The position numbers and the translations under genes are program-made. From Chara braunii (taxonomy: Eukaryota; Streptophyta; Charophyceae; Charales; Characeae), in assembly GCA_003427395.1 (NCBI GenBank), contig BFEA01000704.1, forward strand, positions 33,138 through 59,798: a DNA stretch of 26,661 nucleotides. Direction: 5' to 3'. The notes beneath the pieces are model-generated. The model was not told the DNA's origin. It searched no databases and worked only from the letters and a program-made list of their open reading frames with translations. Position 1 is the stretch's first letter, and every line of letters begins with the position of its first letter. Shown here piece after piece: positions 18,463-26,661 of this stretch.

Positions 18463-19135
18463 CTAGGGAGGAATCTCAAGAAGTAGACCTCCACTAACAT
18501 GTAGATCAAGGTCCCAAGCTTAAACAAAGCCGAGATTAAAGTTAATCTTCTTCAAGCTCATCATTGACAATGCTAACATTCGTGCATCTTCTTCAAGCTC
18601 ATCATTGACAATACTTACATTCCTGCATTGCTTGATTGTGGTGCAACTGCAGATTTCTTCTCTCCGCGCGATATTTGTCAGGCGGGCTTAGGAATGAAGC
18701 AGGTGGAGCTGGACAACTCCTACAAAACCCAGGTTGGCAGCCAGGCAGCTGTCACCTGCGCACTACCTTTGCCAATTACCACACACATGCGCACTACCTT
18801 TTTGCCAATTATCACACACATGCGCACTACCTTGGGAGGAATCTCAAGAAGTAGACCTCCACTAACATGTATATCAAGTTCCCAAGCTTAAGCAAAGCCG
18901 AGAGTAAAGTTAATCTTCTTCAAGCTCATCATTGACAATACTTACATTCGTGCATTAATTGATTGTGGTGCAACTGCAGATTTCTTCTCTCTGCGCAATA
19001 TTTGTCAGGTGGGCTTAGGAATGAAGCAGGTGGAGCTAGACAACTCCTACAAAACCCGGGTTGGCAGCCAGGCAGTTGTCACCCCCACGCGTGCAGTCAA
19101 AGGTGTGCGCACTGCCTTTGCCAATTATCACACAT
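18463..19135 (+). pseudogene. Ty3/gypsy aspartic protease, tandemly duplicated
   Basis: Both units encode the same core, LLDCGATADFFS (from about 18628) and LIDCGATADFFS (from about 18957), followed by GLGMKQVELDNSYKT. This matches the flap-and-active-site start of retroelement aspartic proteases (D-S/T-G), except that the residue after the Asp is Cys in both. The second unit begins 368 bases after the first. Unit 1 also holds smaller duplications (45-base offset near 18545-18635; 33-base offset near 18778-18836). The frame does not run through to RT. Confidence 0.75.
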
Positions 19136-19299
19136 AATCTTAACTTCTACACCCTCAAAGAGTGTCTTTTTCAAGCGGTCCTTGGCTTGGGATGGCTTCA
19201 AGCCCAATGCCAAAGAATGATTCAGAAGGAGCTATGATTCGTGGTGCTTGACGGTATGGAAAGCGAGTGCTCTGTCCTCTTGGATGAAATGTGAGAGCC

Positions 19300-19690
19300 C
19301 CCTGTGACTTTTCTTAACGCGATGCAATTCTGCAAAAAATGCTGCAAGCGAGAGAACGCTAAGCAGATGTATATAACATTTGCAAAGCTTACTCATGTAC
19401 CTTCTACTTTCGCAGTTTTGCCACCACGACTTCTGAGAATGTGTCTACTTCTACTCAGTTTACTTCTGATCCTTCTCAATCTACTTCCAATTCAGTTTCA
19501 TGTACTTCGAAATCTGTTGTTTTGGCTGCAAATTCGCAGCTTGATTTTTCTTCTCCTGAAACTAGTTCTCCTCCACCGCAATCCCAGCGAACATTCACAG
19601 CCTCCTAGATCGGTTTCCTGGAGTTCTGGTCGACCCACGTGGAATCCCCATGCGCCCGGTCAAGCACAAAAGTGAGCTATTGGAAGGTAG
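19300..19690 (+). pseudogene. Polyprotein linker before RT (plus-strand element)
   Basis: The reading MLQARER ... MYITFAKL corresponds to the linker of the minus-strand element at about 14200-14260. It is followed by a Ser/Thr-rich spacer (TSENVSTSTQFTSDPSQSTS) and then FPGVLVDPRGIPMRPVKHKS, the usual lead-in to RT. Pieces are in different frames. It shows that both elements belong to one family. Confidence 0.65.
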
Positions 19691-20395
19691 TGTTCCTCCA
19701 AAGGTTGTGTCTACCGCATGGGACCAGCCGAGTTAGAGGCTATGTAAGCAGATTGATAACATGATTGACCGAGGTTGGATAAAACCGAGTGAATCTGAAC
19801 TTGGTGCACCCGTTCTCTTTGTGTCTAACAAATGAGGAAAGCTCCGGATGTGTACTGATTATCATGGGCTGAACCAAATCACAGGAAGAATGCCTATCCT
19901 TTACCTCGCATGATGACCTGCTAGATGTTGCAGGTCGGTGCAAGGTCTTTTCCAAGATCGACCTCAAATCTGATTATCATCAGACTGAAGCCGATCCGGC
20001 TGACCAGCACGAAACTGAGTTCGAAACACGCTATTGGTTGTACGAGTTCATCATCATGCCCTTCGGTCTTACGAACGCGCCTTCAACTTCTCAAAGTCTC
20101 ATGGATCGACCTCAACCATCTAGAGGAAGTCCTCACAGTTGCACCTCAACTTGGTGAAATCTGAGTTTGGGGATGGACCGTGTCATCTATCTTGGGCACC
20201 AGTTGTCTGCTGCAGGCCTCGAGCCTGAGGCAAGCAACGTTGAGGTCATTCGCAATTTATCCTCGACCAGTAAATGCACATGAACTGTGCTCTTTTCTTG
20301 GTTTGGCTTCTTACTATCCAAAGTTTGTCACCAAATTCTCTGGCATTGCTCACGACTTCTTTAGACTGACTAGTAAGAATCTATCCTAGAATGTT
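19690..20395 (+). pseudogene. Ty3/gypsy RT with the catalytic motif deleted
   Basis: Recognisable blocks in order are QIDNMIDRGWIKPSESELGA, a stop in place of the third Lys of PKKK, MCTDYHGLNQIT, MPFGLTNAPSTSQSLMD, then IYLGHQLSAAGLEPEASNVE and LGLASYYPKF. Right after SQSLMD (about 20106) the sequence jumps to what corresponds to HLEEVLTV. Compared with the minus-strand copy about 70 bases are missing, including those for VYLDDILIFS. A second gap of about 20 bases lies nearby. This RT cannot be catalytic. Confidence 0.85.
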
Positions 20396-20835
20396 GCATG
20401 TGAGACTACTTTTCAAGCCCTGAAAGAGGCTTCAACAAGTCATCTTGTGCTCCATATTGCAGATCCCAAACTCACATTCGTAGTCACTATGGATGCGAGC
20501 CAATATGGGATTGGCGCAGTGCTGCAATTAGATGGAGGTGATGGCCTCATCTGCTCAAGTTCTACAGCAAACACATGCCCAGCAGCAAGGGAGCTACCTC
20601 CAAGTATATGCGTGAGCTCTATGCCTCGAGGACGGACCAAAGCATTGGCAGCACTACCTTTTCGGATGTCACTTCAAGGTCTTCTCTGATCATAAAATCT
20701 TGCAGTGGATTAAGTTACCAACCAACTTGTCTACCGCACTGTTCCACTGGTTGCATAAGATTGATGTGTATGACTTCAAACTGAAACATAAAAACGGTTG
20801 TTACAATCGAGTTGCTGATGCTTTGTCTCAGCATC
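20396..20835 (+). pseudogene. Ty3/gypsy RNase H (plus-strand element)
   Basis: FVVTMDASQYGIGAVLQL (from about 20470) gives the first catalytic aspartate region. The reading continues in a second frame as KHMPSSKGATSKYMRELYA, then FKVFSDHKILQWIKL, and ends with KHKNGCYNRVADALSQH. A frameshift near 20550 breaks the domain. The match with the minus-strand copy is clear throughout. Confidence 0.8.
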
Positions 20836-21297
20836 TGGAGTATACAACTTGCCTTGTGTGCTCTGAAAAACTTCGACAGAAATTGAAGGATGATTTGGTA
20901 GAGCATATTGCCAAGGACCTGGACTACAGTCCAATCCTTGAGCGGCTCAAGGCTGACCCTAGTAGTCAGTCTGATAACCACAAGTGTGAGGGTGTGTTGT
21001 TTCACAGATATGGAGTGTTCGACAGATTGTGTTCTCAACCATGCGCCTCTCCGAACCCACTTTTTGGATTTGGCACATGATCGGAGGGAACACTTCGGCT
21101 TCATCAAAACTTTAGGAAGTTTATTGCAGCAATTTGGCAGGCCTAACATGAAGGGGTCTGTGCAGAAGTCTGTGGGAGGATGCGAATTCTGTCAGCGGAC
21201 TAAGATCCATAGAAAACCACCTCTTGGCCTGCTGAAACCTCTCCCCATCCCTTCCAATCCCAGTGAATCGGTTTTTATTGACTTCACAAACATATAA
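20836..21297 (+). pseudogene. Integrase zinc domain and start of core (plus-strand element)
   Basis: In the frame 20908-21297 the zinc domain is complete: H57 and H62 (LAHDRREH), C92 and C95 (CEFC). It runs on to LLKPLPIPSNPSESVFIDF, where the minus-strand copy has LLKPLPIPNGPGGFVSIDF. The first catalytic aspartate (in IDF) is therefore present. A TAA follows after FTNI, and the rest of the core is absent downstream. Confidence 0.85.
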
Positions 21298-21473
21298 GGC
21301 AATAATCAAACGACGGAATTCTCAAGTCACGGGGGAGTACATGGTGGCGACATGAAGGGGGACTGACATTGGACTTTGCTGGTGTTCATCTTCTTCTTCT
21401 TCTTCCATTCTCATCTCTTCTTCTTCCTTTGTCTACTTCTCTTTCCAACTTCTTTCATTTCAGTTGTAACTGA
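21298..21473 (+). other. Replacement of the integrase core by (TTC)n-rich sequence
   Basis: Where about 400 bases of integrase core should follow, only about 176 unrelated bases are found. They include a GGGGGA-type purine run (21330-21360) and a TTC-rich tract (21389-21435). The second Asp and the Glu of the catalytic triad are missing. A deletion with filler, or a small insertion into the gap, would explain it. Confidence 0.6.
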
Positions 21474-21945
21474 ATGGCATTCTCTTCCTTCGAGTTATTG
21501 CACTGCAAGATAGCTGGGATCATGGTGGACTTTATGGTTGTGGATGAGCTGCTCAAGCACCCTCCTAGGACGAGGGAGCTCACTACATCATATGGTGGAA
21601 AACTCCAACAAGCTATCAGGAGCACGCAGGTCCAAGAGGCGATTGCTGATCAAGCCAACAAGCCGCCACATTTTCTATCTTCAAGGAGGGAAGCCTGGGT
21701 GAGCATCGACGAGTTTGCAGTTGAAGGTGTCTGCAGAAAATTGCTACCTAAATGGCCCGGAAATCAGGAGCTACCACATGTTGTTGATGATCCAAATAGA
21801 CCTTCATACCTCGTGGACAGGAGACTTATTTTGTGTTTCATGCCTCCAAATCGATGCTCTACATGGCATCAAAAACTCACAGGCACAACGAAGATGCATC
21901 CTCCCACCATGTAGTACATGTGAACTATAGACCATTGTACGCTTA
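21474..21945 (+). pseudogene. Integrase C-terminal part (plus-strand element)
   Basis: In the frame 21474-21914, SYGGKLQQAIRSTQVQEAIA and then AWVSIDEFAVEGVCRKLLP correspond to SAKYGRLLKVAIAAM and YVWVKMSEFSEEEGVSHKLLP of the minus-strand copy. A second frame continues through WPGNQEL, DDPNRPSYLVD. Near 21915-21940 the reading VNYRPLYAYTF fits the YRPLDDLY of the other copy, so some chromodomain end may remain. Single copy of the segment duplicated in the other element. Confidence 0.7.
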
Positions 21946-22244
21946 CACTTTTCGTGATTCAGTGTTTTGTTTTCTCTGGGAACACAGGGCCCCTTTTGAG
22001 TAGGACCATGTGATGTTCTCAGAGGACTTCAGACTGACCGTGGGAGGCTGTTGAGATTGTGGACAGTAAACCCGCAACCTGCCCAAGTATTTCCTGCATC
22101 TACGGTGTTGTTACTTTTGTTCCCGCAAGGATCTGAACCTGGAACCAAACAGAGTAAGTACTAAGTACAGCTGTGTTATTTTTCTCATAGAACACACCAA
22201 AGCTGGTCAGTCCTGACCTCGGGGGCTGCGTGTACAGTCCCTGT
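21946..22244. other. Sequence after the plus-strand element
   Basis: About 300 bases follow the last pol trace. I could not identify a polypurine tract with a 3' LTR matching the LTR at 9563. The end of the plus-strand element is therefore unclear or deleted. Confidence 0.4.
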
Positions 22245-22634
22245 GGTAGGACCTGCGTAGCACGGCGAACGTGTTTGCGCCCCTCCGCGTTCGCGCAAAA
22301 ACGTGTTCGCACGTTCGCGCAAACAGCTCGCGAGTGTGTTCGGGCAAACACAATTTTTTTTGGGGGGAAAAAATAAAATAAAATTAATTTTTCGTTTTTC
22401 AGTTTTTGATTTTTTACTGACGTTTGGCTGCGAATTTGAACATGACTCCAAGGCAAAAGTTGCTAGTATTGTTGTTTTACATGACATATATTGTTTTCAG
22501 ATTTTTCTGACTTTTTTTTAAATATATATATATATAATTTTTATGTTTGCGTTCGGACGGTTTTCGGTGCTCATTTGCGTTCGTGCGAACATGTTCGCCT
22601 CCGAACGCGAACACGATGCTACGCAGGGTAGGAC
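22245..22634. mobile_element. MITE-like insertion with 8-bp target duplication
   Basis: The element spans 22253-22626 (374 bases). Its ends are CTGCGTAGCA and TGCTACGCAG, exact inverted copies over ten bases, with further similarity (GTGTTYGCG). It is flanked by exact direct copies of GGTAGGAC (22245-22252 and 22627-22634). Both ends carry repeated words such as GTTCGCG and CGCAAA, while the centre is AT-rich (TA repeat near 22520). It has no coding capacity, so it must have moved with a transposase from elsewhere. An 8-bp duplication suggests hAT, but the tips do not start CAG, so the superfamily is open; a 6-bp reading of the duplication is also possible. Confidence 0.85.
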
Positions 22635-23421
22635 CTTTTTAGGCTTTCCTTTTGGTAGGCAGACGCTGTCGGCCTAGGCAAGTAGCAGCTCCTCGAAAGC
22701 GACAAGATGGGGCAAAACCGTCATTCATTCATCCTATTTTTGCTGTGGTGAGACTACAAGTGCGCTACTTTCAGCACTGCTTGAGGGGGGGGGGGGGGGG
22801 GGGGGGAGGGAGGGAGGAGGTAGAGAGGGGGAGAGAGAGAGAGAGAGAGTGTAGCCATGGCCAGAAAGACCTTGCTGTTCGCTGGCTATGGCGGTGAGCT
22901 GATCGTTGCATGTGCTCAGGGAAGCACTGCACTCAGTTCTATATAACCTTTTTCTTGTCTCATCTACTGTTTTGGGCGTGATTGTTCAACTCTGATTTGA
23001 TTTTCTGTGGAGTTGCAATCAACTGTGATCTCATCTCAATCAAGCGTGTAAGTGAGATGACGGACAGAAGTACTTGTGATTCTTGAAAGTTGTAATAAAG
23101 GTGGCAGGCTGCCAAAATAAAGGGATTTCTTGAAAACGAAGGAAAAGAACTCGTTGAATCCCTCGTGGGTGATCTGGAGTCCGACGGTTCACATAGGGCC
23201 ATGATTGTAACGCACAGAGACAATCAGAGGTACCTTGCACCCTTTTTACTCATGTTTGATTGTCCTCCATTTGTGTCATGGATAAAACGAGTAAGCTTTC
23301 TGCAAATGAAGTGGCATGGCGATCATTTTGCAAATTCACGCACACATCTCATTCAGTACGAGGAAGTTCCTTCTCAACTTTTTCCATTGGGAGTAATGTG
23401 TGCAAGCAGAGCAGAACTCAC
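22635..23421. other. G22 run, GA repeat and ambiguous open frames
   Basis: 22 consecutive G (22785-22806) are followed by G3-A blocks and (GA)9 (22831-22849). After it an ATG in a good context at 22858 begins MARKTLLFAGYG, followed by a possible donor GCG|GTGAGC. From 23099 a plus frame of 132 codons (KIKGFLENEGKELVESLVGD) looks protein-like in its first 45 codons. On the minus strand the PHD gene must continue here, with a fair acceptor TTCATTTGCAG| near 23310, but no exon could be matched to that family. Confidence 0.3.
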
Positions 23422-24145
23422 CCGCTTGATTACTAGCTCGACCAACTTGAAAGCTCCTTCTAGATCCTCCCGATCTGTTTCTTTCAAAATATGAAGTGCC
23501 GTTGTCAATGTTTTCAACATTTCTGTGCGTGCCGAGAGCCCCTCATCCGTTCCATCCATCGCCAGCACAATCAGTCGCCCCCACATAGGCATCAAGTTGC
23601 TAACTGTCTCACAAGCACGACAAAGATACTCGGCATCTAGACAAAGCTCCCAGACAACACCTGCCACGCGGTTTTCCATGGCACATTTCAAATGAACTGC
23701 ATGAAGGCATGCCCCATCTCCGGCCTTGGCCACGGCTCCTCCCGCTAACCCTCCCGTGGCCCCTCCAGAGCCACCAGCAACCCCCCCTTTCACTCTTCGC
23801 TCCAGCGTGCCCATACACCGAATGACTTCCACTCCAAGTGGATCTGGCCGCAAGTCTTCCCCGCAAAGCAAACATGAGCAACCCCGGCAGAAACCGGGCT
23901 CTCGACAACAGATATCGCACACACCCATGCGCATTTTCCCCATCCAATGAGCCAATACACACCACGCATTTCCTCTCCTGCATCCAGCTTTCTGTCCACC
24001 ATCCATCAGAAAAGCTCCCTTTTGCCTCTTCCTCTTCGCTGGCATTGGATTTGCTGCAGGTTTCTTTGACCGATTCCGCTTGCGCCGACTTTCTGTTTCA
24101 AACGCAGTCCATCTCATGTTAATGACAGGATAACAAATTACACTG
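23422..24145 (-). CDS. Oberon-type PHD finger protein, exon(s)
   Basis: The minus frame 23374-24186 (270 codons) contains, in order, a basic NLS-like stretch (RRKRNRSKK and AKRKRQK, 33-56), then a Cys-rich finger CDICCREPGFCRGCSCLLCG (90-109), C160-x-H162-x2-H165-x2-C168 (CLHAVHLKC), and LDAEYLCRACETVSNLMP (183-200) with C189 and C192. A helical tail follows. This order fits the plant PHD_Oberon family, nuclear proteins that act in development and chromatin. Unusual is a Gly/Ala-rich insertion (134-159) inside the finger. The likely donor is CGG|GTGAGT at 23421 (after R255). The likely acceptor is TTTTTCTAG| ending at 24146. So the true coding piece is 23422-24145, unless translation starts at M24. 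First and last exons were not found. Confidence 0.75.
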
Positions 24146-26001
24146 CTAGAAAAATAACAGCAAAGGAATGAAGCACAGCAAACCATGGCGATTGCTCATA
24201 GATAGAATCAAGGCAATTGTACTCTTTGAATAACAATTTATTAGTAATAAATCATTATGAGCACGCAAGAAAGAGCAACCCCCACATGACAGGCAAAAAC
24301 AAAAGATGCCAGCATTGAGATAACCTTACCAGCAAGCCCCACCTCATAGAACGCGTACCATTCACCAAGCACTAGTGCGACGATCCTTTTGCATATTTTT
24401 GGCTCTCTCTCAAGTACTTTTTGTTCCTTGAAATTGAACTACCAATGCAAGCTAAGAAATCGCCAGGTTGTAGCCCTTGTAACATTCTTTGCTTTTGCAA
24501 CTCTTTATCTTCACTCTTGCCTACCAGCCCATTCACCAATTCTAGCTCTTGCCACTGGTTTATTTTCTACAATCATAATGTGTGCTTACATTGCTCGCCC
24601 AAGCACAGTCTCTATGAACAACCCCCATGCCATTAGTTACTTTTTGAAAGGACTTCGGGGTGATGTTCAAACCTACAACCCCTAAAATTGATCATCAAAT
24701 GGGAAGATGCACCTCTACACTCTTGAGGACATCCATCCTGTGGGCATTTGTCCCTTCAAATCAAAGCGGAGAGTATTTGGTCGACACGCATATTCCCATG
24801 ATTACGCAGTATGCTCGTGGAGAAGAAAGAACACTTATCCGCAAACAATACCCACAATCAAGCAGTATCCCCATCTACAAGTTATCTTCACTGTGTGGTC
24901 ATCATCATTATTTCCGTACAGCATGCGACTTTTTGCGGCCCTAAAGCAACCTGTACTCAACTCACTCTTCATTCTTTCTGGATTATACATCTTATATATT
25001 TCTCAAGTTGCCAAATATATACTCCAAACATTTGTCAAAATCAAACTTGTCCAGCAAACCAATCTCATAAACCCCTGCCCTTCCCAATTGGTGGCTTGGT
25101 TCAACCGAATTTGGGAAATTTAGGGATTGAGAATGGTCAATCTGCGGCTATAGCAAATTACCACCATTTTTCATGGTCCCTGTGACATCATTCCCCAACC
25201 TAATGGTATCTCCTACAGCTTAAATTTCTCACCAAAACAGGACAATATACTGCGTCTTAGGCACATCTTCTCAAATGGAATTGTGCTTCCATCTCTTATT
25301 TTTACCGGTTAACCTCTCAAAAGTCGACCTATTCTCCTTGTCGATGGCTTGCTGGAATACATGGTCAAGCACATTCAGGAACCATATTATCAACAAAGGT
25401 TGGCTTCCTCACTCTTGAGTACTTCATCAACTGAAAATCTAGGAAAAGCTAATCCAAATCATGAGAATGTACGACTTCTTTGAAGTCTCAAGAATGCACT
25501 ATGCATGAAATGCAATTGTAGCGTGCCTCTACACATCCTCTCTGTAATTGACAACATCTTAATCATACTCCCACATCTCTCTGATGTGTGTAATCATTAC
25601 TATTATGTATTCATTACCTCATTATCAACGTGTGCTTGATGGTTTTAGTTTTTTTTTTACTAAATAATTTAGTGGATCATCTACTGAAAAATAGTAGTAC
25701 TAACTCCTTCGATCTTTTGTTTTCGTTTCTCCATATTACCTTTCGATTTATGGTTCACCTGCCTTCCTGGTCCACAACGCGCCTTACCTAACTACTTCTC
25801 AGCTTTGCAACACTTTCAAACTGCTTCAATTCATACTACCTTCACCTTTTCCTTAGCCATGTCTTGGTTCCTAAAATGCTTCAGCGGGTCATCTACTAAA
25901 TCATTGCTACTGGTAGTAACTACTTTGATTTCTTATTTCTCTTAAAGTTGGGACTTACCAATGTTCCAAAAGCTACTCTTTATATCGTATTATAATATAT
26001 A
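24146..26001. other. Stretch without a supported gene (5' side of the PHD gene)
   Basis: This is AT-rich with overlapping plus frames of about 70-138 codons (24389-25185) that have no recognisable domain and favour no frame. It lies upstream of, or in an intron of, the minus-strand PHD gene. A loose repeat pair (25671-25735 and 25883-25945, both containing GTCATCTACT or GATCATCTACT) suggests decayed satellite-like sequence before the array at 26002. Confidence 0.4.
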
Positions 26002-26304
26002 CTTCCTTACCTACGTTAAGACAAACCGATCTTAAAAGATCATTCTGTATCCTTCGATAGCCAACATGAATTTTTATTCAAATATCTTGAGCTTCTTGGT
26101 GCTTCCTCACCTACATTAAGACAAACCGATCTTAACAGATCATATTGCATATCCTTCGATAGTCAACATGAATTTTATTTTCAAATATCTTGAGCTTCAT
26201 GGTGCTTCCTTACCTACATTAAGACAAACCGATCTTAAAATATCATTGCATATTCTTCAATAGCCAACATTAATTTTCGTTTCAAATATCTTGAGTTTCA
26301 TGGT
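26002..26304. repeat. Three tandem ~100-bp repeats
   Basis: Units 26002-26101, 26102-26204 and 26205-26304 (100, 103 and 100 bases) share CTACRTTAAGACAAACCGAT, CTTCRATAGYCAACAT and CAAATATCTTGAGYTTC. They differ at about one in ten positions. Each unit holds a near-palindrome GATCTTAA-x-AGATC. The array looks like a small satellite. Confidence 0.9.
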
Positions 26305-26661
26305 GCTCTGGACCTTCCTAGTTCATCATGTGCCTCAGGAAGTTTGCAACTGTATGATGTTTCGGACACCTTTAGTGTACACTACACTTTTGGTTGTTCC
26401 TTGGCTCTCTCTCGGTTCCTCTAAATGCTTTCAAATCATCCAATTTATAGTGTCCTCATGCTTTGAGATGTTTTGCACTCCTTCAGCCAATGATAAACCT
26501 TACCAACAACACGGTTTTATACAGCTCCGAACTTCTTCAGTCTCAGTGTGGGCCTGACATTCCTACATATTGTGGGTTCCTACCCTGATTTCAAAGTATC
26601 ATGACTCCGGTCGGTGAACCCCCACCCATTCCTTTCCCATTCTTTCATTTACTTGTTATTT
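26305..26661. other. Stretch without a supported gene
   Basis: An 88-codon plus frame (26291-26557) starts inside the last repeat unit and has no recognisable domain. No other signal is visible up to the window end. Confidence 0.4.

Noticed and set aside
19304-19675. Leucine-rich 123-codon plus frame resembling a membrane protein
   Set aside because: It is the wrong frame of the Ser/Thr-rich linker of the retroelement polyprotein.
20715-21149. Minus-strand 144-codon frame
   Set aside because: Antisense to the RNase H and integrase zinc domain of the plus-strand element.
22100-22487. Minus-strand frames of about 100-118 codons
   Set aside because: They lie over the MITE-like element and its GTTCGCG-type repeats and have no domain.
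22652-22897. Plus frame with a glycine run and Arg/Glu repeats
   Set aside because: Its composition comes entirely from the G22 and GA repeats.
23726-24122. Plus-strand frames opposite the PHD finger
   Set aside because: They are shadows of the Cys/Gly-rich minus-strand coding sequence.

Overview
The window looks like repeat-rich nuclear DNA of a streptophyte (green plant lineage). Two things point there. First, Ty3/gypsy elements of chromovirus type are present, with a chromodomain-like tail and an initiator-Met-tRNA type primer binding site. Second, a minus-strand exon at 23422-24145 encodes an Oberon-type PHD finger, a plant nuclear protein family. The broken exons, long intergenic stretches and degenerate retroelements would fit a charophyte such as Chara, but the species is my guess. 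No bacterial-style operons, CRISPR arrays or convincing tRNA/rRNA genes were seen.

Layout. 1-9.3 kb is mostly non-coding: short coding-like fragments, local tandem repeats (27 bp x3, 61 bp x2, GAATTT x6), dispersed repeat pairs, a proline-rich open frame, a perfect hairpin inside a direct repeat, and a possible C-terminal exon on the minus strand near 8.9 kb. At 9378-9562 a broken integrase fragment (+) is cut by the long terminal repeat of a minus-strand Ty3/gypsy element (about 9563-15264). That element keeps both LTRs (the 5' one truncated), primer binding site, polypurine tract, RT, RNase H, integrase and chromodomain in the right order. It has lost gag and protease and carries stops, frameshifts, a missing zinc-finger cysteine and an in-frame 195-bp tandem duplication. 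A second element of the same family lies on the plus strand (about 16833-21945), head to head with the first. It keeps gag, a CCHC zinc knuckle, a duplicated protease and most of pol, but its RT catalytic motif and integrase core are deleted. The two are separated by an inverted LTR fragment and about 1.4 kb that I cannot assign.

From 22245 to 22634 there is a clean non-autonomous transposon-like insertion: 374 bp, matching terminal inverted repeats, an exact 8-bp target duplication. A G22 run and a GA repeat follow. The Oberon-type PHD exon (minus strand) is the only strong host-gene signal; the last 2.5 kb is AT-rich and ends in three ~100-bp tandem repeats.

No new multi-gene system is supported. 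The most interesting items are the MITE-like element, the paired divergent copies of one retroelement family with complementary defects, the duplicated integrase C-terminal domain, and the glycine-rich insertion in the PHD finger.
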